DNA of 64,000 bases from Flavobacterium cyclinae (GTDB taxonomy: Bacteria; Bacteroidota; Bacteroidia; Flavobacteriales; Flavobacteriaceae), in contig NZ_CP089095.1 in NCBI RefSeq assembly GCF_021172145.1, forward strand, positions 1-64,000. The letters run 5' to 3'. The notes under the pieces are model-generated. The model was not told the DNA's origin and did no database searches. It saw only the letters and a program-made list of their open reading frames with translations. Within the stretch, counting starts at the first letter, position 1, and each line of letters starts with the position of its first letter. Below are positions 9,351 through 16,640 of this stretch, piece by piece. The position numbers and the translations under genes are program-made.

Positions 9351-10205
9351 ATGAACCGTTTATTTTTCCTATTATTTTCACTTTTTTCATTTGTTACTTT
9401 TGCTCAAGAAGATGAAGAAGTACACTCTATTTTCTTTGAGTTTGACAAATATGATTTAAAAGAAGAACAAGCTAATGCAGTTGTTGCGTTTGTTAGTAAA
9501 ATAGATACTGCACGAATTGAATCGGTTCAAATTTTTGGTTATTGTGATGATCGTGGAAAAGATGCTTATAATTACACCTTATCAACAAATAGAGCCAATA
9601 CGGTTAAAGATAAATTAATTGAAAAAGGAATTAAAAGTAAAATTATTATCACGCTAGAAGGAAAAGGTCGTATTATGCTTGACGAAGACATGCAAACCAA
9701 TATTCCAGAAGCGCGTTCCAAAAACCGAAGAGTTGACGTAGTGGTCAATTTTAAACCAGTGGTTATTGAAGATTTGAAAATTCCTGGAGTTTACAGCTCC
9801 ATAAAAAAAGACCGAATTGTAGGCGATAGAATTTACCTTGACCATGTTTTATTTGAAAGAGGAAGCAGTCAATTAACCTACAAAGCCAAAAAAGAATTGG
9901 ACCGAATAGCAGCTGAATTACACAAATACAAAAACATTCATTTTGAAATTCAAGGTCATGTTTGTTGTACTCCTACATTCCAAAAAGAAGCGGTAGATCG
10001 CGACACAAAAAAACGAGAATTATCAATCAATCGTGCAAAACGAGTGTACAACTACTTTTTAATGAAACGCATTAGTAAAACAAGAATGACTTTTAAAGGA
10101 TATGGTAATACGCAATCTTTGAAAAAAGGAAGCGCCTTAGACAGAAGAGTAGAACTTTTGATTACTAAAAATGATGTGGTTCCTGTAGAACAACCGAAGA
10201 AGTAA
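9351..10205 (+). CDS. OmpA-family protein with two OmpA-like domains
   Basis: A 284-residue secreted protein with a Sec signal ending in VTFAQEDEE. Two OmpA C-terminal (peptidoglycan-binding) modules can be seen. The first is at about residues 25-135 (IFFEFDKYDLKEEQ, NRANTVKDKLIEKG, RSKNRRVDVVV). The second is at about 160-280 (ILDHVLFERGSSQL-like start, INRAKRVYNYFL, LDRRVELLI). It lacks an outer-membrane barrel and probably ties envelope parts to the cell wall. It begins one base after the S41 protease and is followed 20 bases on by the first GLPGLI gene, which may share its transcript. Confidence 0.88.
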   Translation: MNRLFFLLFSLFSFVTFAQEDEEVHSIFFEFDKYDLKEEQANAVVAFVSKIDTARIESVQIFGYCDDRGKDAYNYTLSTNRANTVKDKLIEKGIKSKIIITLEGKGRIMLDEDMQTNIPEARSKNRRVDVVVNFKPVVIEDLKIPGVYSSIKKDRIVGDRIYLDHVLFERGSSQLTYKAKKELDRIAAELHKYKNIHFEIQGHVCCTPTFQKEAVDRDTKKRELSINRAKRVYNYFLMKRISKTRMTFKGYGNTQSLKKGSALDRRVELLITKNDVVPVEQPKK

Positions 10206-10225
10206 ATATAAACTTAACCATTCTT

Positions 10226-10939
10226 ATGAAATACACCTATATATTCATATTATCTTTTATTACATTAATTGCATTTTCTCAGAAAAGCGGAACCATAACC
10301 TATAATTTTAAAATATTAGAAGATGAAAAATTCATTAAAAATGAAGTTCTTGGAAAATTCTTCTTACAAGCAATTGAAGGGGCAAAACATCTAAAGTTTG
10401 AACTAACTTTTAATGATTCTATTTCGGAATTTAAACTCTTAAATAACATGTCTTTAGATGGCCAAGACTTAGAAATGGCGATAATAAACAGCAGAACAAA
10501 AAAAGAAATTTATATTTTTAAGAATAAAATTTATCATAATAATTCTAATGGCCTTTTTAAAGAAAATGAGTTTTTAATAATAGAACCTTTAAATCAAAAA
10601 TGGAAACTAACAAATGAATCTAAAACCATAGACGGTTACACCTGTTATAAAGCTACTAACGAATACATTGTAGTTAATTCTAAAGGTACTTTCAAACACC
10701 CAGTTATAGCCTGGTTTTGTCCTCAAATTCCTATTCCAATTGGACCCAGAGGATATGGAGGTCTTCCAGGTTTAATATTAGAACTACAAGAATGGAATAG
10801 TGTATTTGGTGTTGAAAAAATAGCATTTTCAAATGATATTAAAGAAATTGTATTGCCAAAAGAAGGAAAGATAATTTCTAATCAAGAATATCAAAATAAA
10901 GTTGGTGCTGCAGCAAAGGGTGAATTTAATAACAATTAA
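10226..10939 (+). CDS. GLPGLI-family protein, copy 1 of 9
   Basis: A 237-residue secreted protein of the GLPGLI family (function unknown; named for its motif). It has an N-terminal Sec signal ending LIAFSQKSG, the motif YTCYKAT, then IAWFCPQIP and GYGGLPGLILEL. The two cysteines (CYKAT and FCPQ) are shared with most copies in the array and could form a disulfide. This first copy has no peptide gene and no hairpin in front; it follows the OmpA gene by 20 bases. It may be the founder or an outlying copy. The broken receptor fragment found after several other copies is not recognisable here. Confidence 0.9.
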   Translation: MKYTYIFILSFITLIAFSQKSGTITYNFKILEDEKFIKNEVLGKFFLQAIEGAKHLKFELTFNDSISEFKLLNNMSLDGQDLEMAIINSRTKKEIYIFKNKIYHNNSNGLFKENEFLIIEPLNQKWKLTNESKTIDGYTCYKATNEYIVVNSKGTFKHPVIAWFCPQIPIPIGPRGYGGLPGLILELQEWNSVFGVEKIAFSNDIKEIVLPKEGKIISNQEYQNKVGAAAKGEFNNN

Positions 10940-10998
10940 TATTATAACAGTTTTTTAGTTTATAATTTCATTTATACTTTAAAAACTAACCTTAAAAC

Positions 10999-11071
10999 AC
11001 CGTAACAAATTAGCACAAAACACCGTAAAATCATTGTTTTGAATAGTATTAATTTGCGCTTGGTTAACCAA
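10999..11071 (+). promoter_or_regulatory. array control block for peptide p1
   Basis: Direct repeats ACCGTAA at 10999-11005 and 11022-11028 (23 bases start to start), an AT-rich stretch with TTAATTTG at 11049-11056 as a weak match to TAnnTTTG, and the palindrome TTGGTTAACCAA at 11060-11071. The same order recurs ahead of p4, p5, p6 and p7. Repeats two helical turns apart, upstream of a weak promoter, suit an activator dimer. The A/C-C-G-T core resembles LytTR-type sites; that assignment is inference. Confidence 0.65.
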
Positions 11072-11103
11072 AAACAAATTATTAATTTTAAAATTCAAAA
11101 AAA

Positions 11104-11352
11104 ATGAAAAAAGTATTTTTTAGTGCAGTTGCACTAGTAACGTTTTCTTTTGCTGGTATGGCAAATGAAATTGAAGAGAAAAAAGATGTGTTAATTGTAA
11201 GAAACAATTGTGATGTTTTTGCAGATGGTGTATATAATAATCAAATAAATGATGGTTGTTCTGTTGAAGAGGCACATGAAGCATCAGTTGGTGCTTATAA
11301 TGACTGTATAGATTTACATAACAAATATAATATTTCTCTAACTGAAGCATAA
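11104..11352 (+). CDS. small secreted Cys-pair peptide p1
   Basis: 82 residues. The signal peptide (MKKVFFSAVALVTFSFAGMA) and pro-segment NEIEEKK are shared almost unchanged with the other array peptides. The mature part is unlike the others except for its cysteines: C in NNCDVF and C in AYNDC are exactly 31 residues apart, with a third Cys in between (NDGCSVEE). A helix-turn-helix hairpin closed by a disulfide is likely. Cleavage is expected after GMA. It is followed by a hairpin and GLPGLI copy 2. No known family is recognised, and a toxin, pheromone or structural role cannot be decided. Confidence 0.85.
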   Translation: MKKVFFSAVALVTFSFAGMANEIEEKKDVLIVRNNCDVFADGVYNNQINDGCSVEEAHEASVGAYNDCIDLHNKYNISLTEA

Positions 11353-11360
11353 TAAACAAA

Positions 11361-11382
11361 CCCCTTACAAAAATGTAAGGGG
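11361..11382 (+). promoter_or_regulatory. hairpin between p1 and GLPGLI copy 2
   Basis: CCCCTTACA (11361-11369) pairs perfectly with TGTAAGGGG (11374-11382), loop AAAA. Only a weak T-run follows (TACTTTTA). It ends 16 bases before the next ATG, a spacing kept in most units, so attenuation, RNA processing or translation control are all possible. Confidence 0.75.
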
Positions 11383-11398
11383 TACTTTTAAAAAAATT

Positions 11399-12085
11399 AT
11401 GAAAAATATAATTATTTATTTGCTATTTTTTTTAGTGAATCTTTCATTTTCACAAAATTACAGTATTACATATGAATTAAAAATCTTTGAAAATAAAAAA
11501 TCTCTCGAAAATGAATATTTAAAAGATTATTACTTAAAAGCCATGGAAGGGGCAAAAAATTTAACCTTTGTACTTAGATGTGAAAAAGATAAATCATTTT
11601 TTGATTATAGAAACATTTTAAGTATTAATTCAAGCGAAACAAAAGCTGCTATTATAAAATCTGAAACAAAAAGACCATATTATATAGAAAAAAACTGGGT
11701 ATATAAAATCGATAAAAAAAAATATATCGAAAAGAAATATATAATAAAAGATTCTCTATTAACCAATTGGGAAATAACAAACGAAACAAAAAAGATAAAT
11801 AACTACACTTGTTATAAAGCAACAGCAAAATATAAAATTATTAATCCTAAAGGAGTCTTTTATCATCCAGTAATAGCTTGGTTTTGTCCTGAAATTCCTT
11901 TACAACATGGTCCAAGAGGATTTGGTGGTTTACCTGGTTTAATCTTAGAATTGCAATATCGAGAAATTGTTTTTGGTGCAACTTTAATTGAAAAGACTAA
12001 CGAACCTGTTATTTTTAATTTTGAAGAAGAAATTATTGATCAATCCGAGTACGATAAAAAACTACTTGAATTAAGAAAAAATTAA
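11399..12085 (+). CDS. GLPGLI-family protein, copy 2 of 9
   Basis: 228 residues, with a Sec signal ending NLSFSQNYS. It shares with copy 1 the segments KAMEGAKNLTF, YTCYKAT, IAWFCPEIP and GFGGLPGLILEL, and both Cys are kept. It lies 46 bases after the p1 stop, behind the hairpin. A remnant of the receptor gene start (TTG in place of ATG) follows its stop at once. Copies 1 and 2 look closest to each other within the array (GPRGYGG and GPRGFGG, VNSKGTFKHPV and INPKGVFYHPV). Confidence 0.9.
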   Translation: MKNIIIYLLFFLVNLSFSQNYSITYELKIFENKKSLENEYLKDYYLKAMEGAKNLTFVLRCEKDKSFFDYRNILSINSSETKAAIIKSETKRPYYIEKNWVYKIDKKKYIEKKYIIKDSLLTNWEITNETKKINNYTCYKATAKYKIINPKGVFYHPVIAWFCPEIPLQHGPRGFGGLPGLILELQYREIVFGATLIEKTNEPVIFNFEEEIIDQSEYDKKLLELRKN

Positions 12086-12148
12086 TTGCCAAAATACCTA
12101 ATCCTAATCTTATTTTTCAACACACAAAAATTTCTAAAAATAAAATAG
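12086..12148 (+). pseudogene. relic of the receptor gene 5' end (after copy 2)
   Basis: The first eleven codons match the start of the receptor gene at 21023 (xPKYLILxLFF), but the start is TTG and the match ends in an unrelated NTQKFLKIK tail and a stop. It adjoins the GLPGLI stop directly, the same place the intact receptor gene takes after copy 9. It marks a duplication boundary. Confidence 0.7.
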
Positions 12149-12318
12149 TAAAAAACATTTGATTATCAATATTATAACATTTTACGTGTTAAATTATTGT
12201 TAAAACACAATATTTCATGCGAAAAATCGTTTTTTTTTTTTTCAACTTTGTTTTCGGTTAACCAAAAACAAAATACTAATTTTAAAAATTTAAAGAATGA
12301 AAAAAATGATTTTTAGTG
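12086..12318 (+). repeat. long direct repeat, first copy (partner 13517-13746)
   Basis: From the receptor-gene relic through the 5' leader and the first seven codons of p2a the sequence is nearly identical to 13517-13746. The main difference is a T-run before the leader: 13 Ts (12230-12242) here against about 9 in the other copy. This unit type differs upstream from the ACCGTAA type but has the same leader with core palindrome GGTTAACC at 12256-12263. Confidence 0.85.
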
Positions 12319-12530
12319 CCGTAGCACTAGTAGCGTTTTCTTTTGCTAGTATGGCAAATGAAATTGAGGAAAAGAAGGTTGAACTTAAATCAGAAAAAAA
12401 CATTACTAAAGATTGCTGTGAAATTTCAGATGCAACTTTTGATGGTGCTGTAAAAGCTGGTATTCACTGGTCACAAGCACAATATATTGCTTTGGCTGCC
12501 TATAATGAATGTAATAAATTAAATAAATAG
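12297..12530 (+). CDS. small secreted Cys-pair peptide p2a
   Basis: 77 residues. The constant signal peptide (MKKMIFSAVALVAFSFASMA) and NEIEEKKVE are present, then a short mature part with KDCCEISD and AAYNEC. The first Cys of the CC pair and the last Cys are 31 residues apart, as in p1. The mature part is rich in Ala/Gly and likely helical. It stands first in a two-peptide unit: p2b starts three bases after its stop. No homologue outside the array is recognised. Confidence 0.85.
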   Translation: MKKMIFSAVALVAFSFASMANEIEEKKVELKSEKNITKDCCEISDATFDGAVKAGIHWSQAQYIALAAYNECNKLNK

Positions 12531-12533
12531 TTT

Positions 12534-12749
12534 ATGAAAAGTAAAATAATAATTTATAGTTTAATTCTATTACCAATAATGGGATTTAGTGGTGAAAAAA
12601 AGAGTACAATTAAAAATGCCGATGCTTGTACAGACGTTTATCGCGCAACAAGAGATGCCGCACTTGCAGAGGGTTTTAATTATACTAAAGCACAACAAAT
12701 AGGGGCGGCTGCATATTATTCATGTAGAGCACAACTTACAAAAAATTAA
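12534..12749 (+). CDS. small secreted Cys-pair peptide p2b
   Basis: 71 residues. Its signal peptide (MKSKIIIYSLILLPIMGFSG) is not the constant array leader, yet the mature part has the same plan: C in DACTDV and C in AAYYSC, 31 residues apart, with a matching Tyr-x-x-Cys end. It lies three bases after p2a, so the two are surely co-transcribed and perhaps act as a pair. A 9-base-pair hairpin and GLPGLI copy 3 follow. Confidence 0.8.
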   Translation: MKSKIIIYSLILLPIMGFSGEKKSTIKNADACTDVYRATRDAALAEGFNYTKAQQIGAAAYYSCRAQLTKN

Positions 12750-12753
12750 CAAT

Positions 12754-12783
12754 AAATGCCCATAAATATTTTTTTGGGCATTT
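12754..12783 (+). promoter_or_regulatory. hairpin between p2b and GLPGLI copy 3
   Basis: AAATGCCCA (12754-12762) pairs with TGGGCATTT (12775-12783), loop of 12 AT-rich bases. It is followed by an A-run, not a T-run, so it is a poor terminator for the + strand. It ends 13 bases before the GLPGLI ATG. Confidence 0.7.
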
Positions 12784-12796
12784 AAAAAAAAATATC

Positions 12797-13507
12797 ATGA
12801 AAAAACTTATTTACATCATACCATTTTTAATTATTTGTTGTAATATCATTGGACAAAATACATTGATAAAATATTCATATGAATCAAAATTTACAAAAGA
12901 ACAACTTGAAAATAATGAAATTGCTGCTGTTTTAAAAGATGTCGTTGCAAACGACAAAAATATTAATCTCGAACTAGTATTTAATGACACCATTTCCATA
13001 TTTAGATATATTGATGGTTTAAATGTAGATGATTTTAGCAATATTGCTAAAAGTATTTGCGGATGTGGGCAACCTTATATACAACACAAAAATTTCTACT
13101 ACACAAATAATGATGAATTAATGATGGAAAAAAATAGTTATGTAATTAAAGATACCATTAAAAAAAATTGGCAAATTACTAACGAAACAAAAAATATAGA
13201 TGGTTTAATATGTTATAAAGCAACTCTTAATGAAATTGAGATTCAACCTAACGGTATGCCTTATGAACATAATATAATTGCTTGGTTTTGTCCATCTATT
13301 CCAAGTAGTTTTGGCCCAATTGGTTTTGGTGGTCTTCCAGGAACAATTTTGATTTTAGAAACTAATTCTTCTATCTTTAAAGTTAAAGAAATAATAAAAA
13401 ACAATAGTGAAAGAATAGTAAATAACCTGAAAGGTAAAATAGTAACAAAAAAAGAATTTGATGCCATTTCTTACAAGTCTTTTGAAGAAGGTATGTTTAA
13501 AGAATAA
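12797..13507 (+). CDS. GLPGLI-family protein, copy 3 of 9 (variant motif)
   Basis: 236 residues, with a signal peptide containing a Cys pair (LIICCNIIGQN); this could be a lipobox-like feature, but the spacing makes a normal signal peptide as likely. The family motifs are LICYKAT, IAWFCPSIP and GFGGLPGTILIL, where the name motif reads GLPGTI. It has extra cysteines in SICGCGQPY not seen in other copies. It is followed nine bases on by a receptor-gene relic. Confidence 0.88.
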   Translation: MKKLIYIIPFLIICCNIIGQNTLIKYSYESKFTKEQLENNEIAAVLKDVVANDKNINLELVFNDTISIFRYIDGLNVDDFSNIAKSICGCGQPYIQHKNFYYTNNDELMMEKNSYVIKDTIKKNWQITNETKNIDGLICYKATLNEIEIQPNGMPYEHNIIAWFCPSIPSSFGPIGFGGLPGTILILETNSSIFKVKEIIKNNSERIVNNLKGKIVTKKEFDAISYKSFEEGMFKE

Positions 13508-13516
13508 ATAATCTAA

Positions 13517-13579
13517 ATGCTAAAACACCTAATCCTATTCTTATTTTTCAACACACAAAAGTTTCTAAAAATAAAATAG
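13517..13579 (+). pseudogene. relic of the receptor gene 5' end (after copy 3)
   Basis: It opens with ATG and reads MLKHLILFLFF, matching the receptor start for eleven codons, then the same unrelated NTQKFLKIK tail and stop as the relic at 12086. Twenty codons, too short and too clearly a remnant to count as a gene. Confidence 0.7.
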
Positions 13580-13746
13580 TAAAAAAATATTTGATTATCA
13601 ATATTATAAGATTTTACGTGTTAAATTATTGTTAAAACATAATATTTCATGCGAAAAATCGTTTTTTTTTCAACTTTGTTTTCGGTTAACCAAAAACAAA
13701 ATACTAATTTTAAAAATTTAAAGAATGAAAAAAATGATTTTTAGTG
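13517..13746 (+). repeat. long direct repeat, second copy (partner 12086-12318)
   Basis: Nearly identical to the stretch before p2a, covering the relic, the upstream region, the leader with core palindrome GGTTAACC (13684-13691) and the start of p3a. The T-run before the leader is about nine bases against thirteen in the partner. A recent duplication explains this best. Confidence 0.85.
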
Positions 13747-13958
13747 CAGTTGCACTTCTGGCAATATCTGTTTCAGGATTTGCAAATAACAAATTAGAAG
13801 ATTTATTATTAGATCCTAGTTGCGATGATGCTGCTTTTGATGCTATGGAATGGGCTTTTGAAGAGGGATTTGACGATCAAACAGTTGCTAACATAGGTAA
13901 TTGGGCATATGCTAACTGTTGGTTAAGACAAAAATCTGTAAATAATCCTTCATTTTAA
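13725..13958 (+). CDS. small secreted Cys-pair peptide p3a
   Basis: 77 residues. The leader is a drifted form of the constant one (MKKMIFSAVALLAISVSGFA) and the pro-segment NEIEEKK is lost. The mature part is acidic with C in PSCDDAAF and C in AYANC, 31 residues apart. Its mature core is very like that of p3b (CDDAAF, AMEWA, GxxDQ, NxAYAxC), which shows a local gene duplication. It is the first of two peptides in the unit. Confidence 0.83.
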   Translation: MKKMIFSAVALLAISVSGFANNKLEDLLLDPSCDDAAFDAMEWAFEEGFDDQTVANIGNWAYANCWLRQKSVNNPSF

Positions 13959-13963
13959 TAATT

Positions 13964-14176
13964 ATGAAAAAAACAATTTATACAATAGCTCTATCACTAT
14001 TTATTTTGAACGTTAATGCCGATAATTTTTGCGATGATGCTGCTTTTAATGCAATGGAATGGGCGGCAGAAGCAGGCCTAGATGACCAAGAAATAGCAAA
14101 TGCTGGAAATTATGCCTATGCTGTTTGTTGGTTAATGAATAGGAACTTGATCAGAGATTCTGGTTCTGGTTTATAG
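13964..14176 (+). CDS. small secreted Cys-pair peptide p3b
   Basis: 70 residues, starting five bases after p3a stops. Its own signal peptide (MKKTIYTIALSLFILNVNA) is unlike the constant leader, but the mature part matches p3a closely: CDDAAFNAMEWA and NYAYAVC, with 31 residues between the cysteines. The pair p3a/p3b recalls two-peptide systems. A 10-base-pair hairpin and GLPGLI copy 4 follow. Confidence 0.82.
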   Translation: MKKTIYTIALSLFILNVNADNFCDDAAFNAMEWAAEAGLDDQEIANAGNYAYAVCWLMNRNLIRDSGSGL

Positions 14177-14183
14177 TATAACC

Positions 14184-14208
14184 TGAAAGCTGATTCAATC
14201 AGCTTTCA
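14184..14208 (+). promoter_or_regulatory. hairpin between p3b and GLPGLI copy 4
   Basis: TGAAAGCTGA (14184-14193) pairs perfectly with TCAGCTTTCA (14199-14208), loop TTCAA, weak T-run after. It ends 14 bases before the GLPGLI ATG. Confidence 0.75.
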
Positions 14209-14222
14209 TTATTTAAATAAGT

Positions 14223-14894
14223 ATGAAAAATATAATTATATTAAGTTTTGTTTTAATCCCATTTTATGTACTGTCGCAAAAAAACATTGCTACATATGAG
14301 GTATTGTTTAAAGTTGAAAATCAAAAAAGAAGTTCAGAATTTTTTGACCAAATAACAGAAGCATCTAAAAATCTAGAATATCAATTGCTTTTTAATTCAA
14401 ATATTTCGCAATTTTCAATTTCAAGAAAACTTCAGCTAGAAGGTATGTACTTAGCCGCATCAAAAATTATTTCAAAAGGTATATATTATTACAATAAAAG
14501 TGAAAATAAAAATTACATAATAAATGATGGTGTTTATTACAAACAAAAAACAACAAGTAATTGGAAATTACACGATGAACAAAAAATTATAAACAATTAT
14601 AAATGTTTTAAAGCTACAACAGTAAAAACAATTGTTAATTCTAAAGGAACTTTTAATCATACAATAACAGCGTGGTACTGTCCTGAAATACCATATAGCT
14701 ATGGTCCAAATGGTTATCAAGGATTACCAGGATTAATTTTTGAATTAATAGAATTACCAGCAAATCACTTTGTGCTAAAAAAACTAATTCTTAATCATTC
14801 CACTGAAAATTTTATAGACTTAAGTAATTTTAAAGAAATATCAGAAGAAAGTTATATAGAAAGTATAAAATCAAATTTACCCTTTAAAAAATAA
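14223..14894 (+). CDS. GLPGLI-family protein, copy 4 of 9
   Basis: 223 residues with signal peptide ending FYVLSQKN. The family motifs are YKCFKAT, ITAWYCPEIPYSYGP and GYQGLPGLIFEL; both Cys are kept. It has the conserved ASKNLEYQLLFN segment, which aligns with AKNLTFVL in copy 2. It is the second gene class of the p3a/p3b unit and probably the envelope partner of those peptides (inference from order alone). Confidence 0.9.
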   Translation: MKNIIILSFVLIPFYVLSQKNIATYEVLFKVENQKRSSEFFDQITEASKNLEYQLLFNSNISQFSISRKLQLEGMYLAASKIISKGIYYYNKSENKNYIINDGVYYKQKTTSNWKLHDEQKIINNYKCFKATTVKTIVNSKGTFNHTITAWYCPEIPYSYGPNGYQGLPGLIFELIELPANHFVLKKLILNHSTENFIDLSNFKEISEESYIESIKSNLPFKK

Positions 14895-14917
14895 ATTAAA
14901 AATTAGTAAAAGACACT

Positions 14918-14965
14918 CTGAAAACTCTCTATAAAACGATAATGTAATTGCAAAACCTTAAGATA
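14918..14965 (+). pseudogene. weak relic of receptor gene codons about 30-42 (after copy 4)
   Basis: AATGTAATTGCAAAACCTTA (14941-14960) matches the receptor segment near 21126-21146 (AATGTAATTGCTAAACC) with few changes, and the bases before it also align loosely. The start-codon part seen in other relics is gone. Call is tentative. Confidence 0.4.
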
Positions 14966-15010
14966 ATAACATAAAACCGATAATAAATTAAATTAATTAA
15001 CGTTTTAAAA

Positions 15011-15082
15011 ACCGTAAAAATTTGCCCAAAAAACCGTAAAATCATTGTTTTCAATAGTATTAATTTGCACTTGGTTAACCAA
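15011..15082 (+). promoter_or_regulatory. array control block for peptide p4
   Basis: Direct repeats ACCGTAA at 15011-15017 and 15033-15039 (22 bases apart), weak -7-like TTAATTTG at 15060-15067 and palindrome TTGGTTAACCAA at 15071-15082. Same arrangement as before p1. Confidence 0.65.
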
Positions 15083-15113
15083 AAACAAAATACTAATTTT
15101 AAAAATTTAAAGA

Positions 15114-15356
15114 ATGAAAAAAATGATTTTTAGTGCTGTAGCACTAATAGCTTTTTCTTTTGCTGGTATGGCAAATGAAATTGAAGAGAAAAAAGTTGAA
15201 AATGCAGTAGTTATAACTGATTGTTTCTCTGATGCAATTGATTATTTAAACAGAATTGATCCTAATTATGAATTATCTAACATAGAAGGAGCAAGAATTA
15301 TGAATGCTTATATTGCCGGATGTGAAAAAGCAAAAAAAATAACATCTGCTAATTAA
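15114..15356 (+). CDS. small secreted Cys-pair peptide p4
   Basis: 80 residues with the constant leader (MKKMIFSAVALIAFSFAGMA) and NEIEEKKVE. The mature part has C in TDCFSDAI and C in YIAGCEKA, 32 residues apart, one more than most. The part between is helical with a turn around IDPNYELSN. The pattern NAYIAxC is shared in outline with p5 (NIYIAIC). It is followed by a long-loop hairpin and GLPGLI copy 5. Confidence 0.85.
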   Translation: MKKMIFSAVALIAFSFAGMANEIEEKKVENAVVITDCFSDAIDYLNRIDPNYELSNIEGARIMNAYIAGCEKAKKITSAN

Positions 15357-15365
15357 GATTATTAA

Positions 15366-15417
15366 GGCTGGTTGATAAAATTTGGTTTTATAAAAATATT
15401 TAATTTTTCAATCAGCC
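15366..15417 (+). promoter_or_regulatory. long-loop hairpin between p4 and GLPGLI copy 5
   Basis: GGCTGGTTGA (15366-15375) pairs with TCAATCAGCC (15408-15417) with one wobble; the 32-base loop is AT-rich and may fold further. No T-run follows. It ends 15 bases before the GLPGLI ATG. Confidence 0.65.
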
Positions 15418-15432
15418 ATAAAAAAGTATGAT

Positions 15433-16107
15433 ATGAGACAAATATTTATTATTAGTTTTATGTTCGGATTTAATTTTTTGTTTTCACAAAGTGGACAAGT
15501 TTTTTACGAAGCTATTTCGAAAAAATATCCTGAAACTAAGGAAAAAAAAGTAGATTCATATATTGATGATCTTGAAAAAACAAGAATTACATTTGAATTA
15601 AAATTTAATAACCAAAATAGTTTTTTTTATAAATTAAGTTTAAACAAAGAAGATGGGTATAGTTTAGCTGAGGAAACTTTGTTGATTATGCTTGGATTTA
15701 AAGAAGTTTATTTTGAATTAAAAGAAAAGGTATTACGCGAAGATTATGGTGAATTTCTGATTAAAACTCCATCAAATCATAATTGGAATATTTCCAGCGA
15801 ATCTAAAAAAATAGACAACTACTTATGCTACAAAGCTACATGTTCAGAAAGTTATACAGCAAGGGATGGTAAAACCAAAAAAAGAGTAATTACAGCATGG
15901 TTTTGTCCTGAATTACCTTATTCATTTGGCCCTTTAGATTTCAATGGTTTACCGGGATTAATTTTAGAACTAGAAAAAAGCGGTAATAAAATTGTAGCAA
16001 AATCTATTGTGCTGTCAGATAAGACAATTGAAATAAAAATCCCTAATAAAAAAACAATTACAAAAGAACAATACGACAAAAAAATTAAGGAAAATTCTGA
16101 ATTTTAA
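15433..16107 (+). CDS. GLPGLI-family protein, copy 5 of 9
   Basis: 224 residues with signal peptide ending NFLFSQSGQ. Motifs are YLCYKAT, ITAWFCPELPYSFGP and DFNGLPGLILEL; both Cys are kept. It has the basic stretch RDGKTKKRV just before the ITAW motif, similar to copy 6 (RGKEKKK). The receptor-gene relic starts with its ATG on the base right after this stop codon, the clearest such junction in the array. Confidence 0.9.
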   Translation: MRQIFIISFMFGFNFLFSQSGQVFYEAISKKYPETKEKKVDSYIDDLEKTRITFELKFNNQNSFFYKLSLNKEDGYSLAEETLLIMLGFKEVYFELKEKVLREDYGEFLIKTPSNHNWNISSESKKIDNYLCYKATCSESYTARDGKTKKRVITAWFCPELPYSFGPLDFNGLPGLILELEKSGNKIVAKSIVLSDKTIEIKIPNKKTITKEQYDKKIKENSEF

Positions 16108-16233
16108 ATGCCAAAATACCTAATCCTATTCTTATTTTTCCCAATATTCTCTGTTTCCCAAACCTTAACCGGCACGGTAAAAGATTCGCTTGGAAACCCA
16201 TTACAAAATGCTAATGTAATTGCTAAATGTTAA
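16108..16233 (+). pseudogene. relic of the receptor gene 5' end (after copy 5), 41 codons
   Basis: It reads MPKYLILFLFFPIFSVSQ, then TLTGTVKDSLGNPLQNANVI and AKC before a stop. The first 40 codons match the intact receptor at 21023 nearly base for base, and the match breaks at the same codon as in the relic at 19700. It still encodes a complete signal peptide, so a 41-residue product could be made, but a truncated copy is by far the simpler reading. Confidence 0.85.
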
Positions 16234-16251
16234 TTAGATAATAAAAAAAAC

Positions 16252-16324
16252 ACCGTAACAAAATAGCACAAAACACCGTAAAATCATTGTTTTGAATAGT
16301 ATTAATTTGCGCTTGGTTAACCAA
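16252..16324 (+). promoter_or_regulatory. array control block for peptide p5
   Basis: Direct repeats ACCGTAA at 16252-16258 and 16275-16281 (23 apart), weak -7-like TTAATTTG at 16302-16309 and palindrome TTGGTTAACCAA at 16313-16324. This block and the one before p1 are almost identical in sequence. Confidence 0.65.
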
Positions 16325-16356
16325 AAACAAATTATTAATTTTAAAATTCAAAAAAA

Positions 16357-16608
16357 ATGAAAAAAGTATTTTTTAGTGCAGTAGCACTTGTAGCATTTTC
16401 TTTTGCTGGTATGGCAAATGAGATTGAAGAGAAAAAGGTTGAAGAAGCATCAACCGAAAGAGATTGTTTCTTGGAAGCTGATATGACATTAAGAGTGTGG
16501 GATGCACTTTATGGCGGTAGTGGTTTGACGGAACAAGAAGAAATTAGATTTATGAACATTTATATTGCAATATGTGAAGGTTATCCTGCGTCAAGTATAA
16601 TTAACTAA
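16357..16608 (+). CDS. small secreted Cys-pair peptide p5
   Basis: 83 residues with the constant leader (MKKVFFSAVALVAFSFAGMA), NEIEEKKVEEASTERDC and a mature part ending YIAIC before a short tail. The two cysteines are 35 residues apart because of an inserted turn (LYGGSGLTEQ). The segment up to ASTERDC is identical to that of p6 except for one residue, while the rest differs, showing where the constant part ends. Confidence 0.85.
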   Translation: MKKVFFSAVALVAFSFAGMANEIEEKKVEEASTERDCFLEADMTLRVWDALYGGSGLTEQEEIRFMNIYIAICEGYPASSIIN

Positions 16609-16613
16609 AATTA

Positions 16614-16634
16614 AATGGGCTCTAAGAGCCCATT
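16614..16634 (+). promoter_or_regulatory. hairpin between p5 and GLPGLI copy 6
   Basis: AATGGGCTC (16614-16622) pairs perfectly with GAGCCCATT (16626-16634), three-base loop. No T-run. It ends only six bases before the GLPGLI ATG, closer than in the other units. Confidence 0.7.
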
Positions 16635-16640
16635 AAAAAC

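Noticed and set aside
13517..13579. Twenty-codon ORF as a further small peptide gene
   Set aside because: Its first eleven codons are those of the receptor gene, and the homologous stretch at 12086 starts with TTG; it is a relic.
16108..16233. 41-codon ORF with signal peptide as a real secreted peptide
   Set aside because: It is the exact 5' end of the receptor gene with a stop at the duplication junction. Expression cannot be excluded, but a truncated copy is the simplest view.
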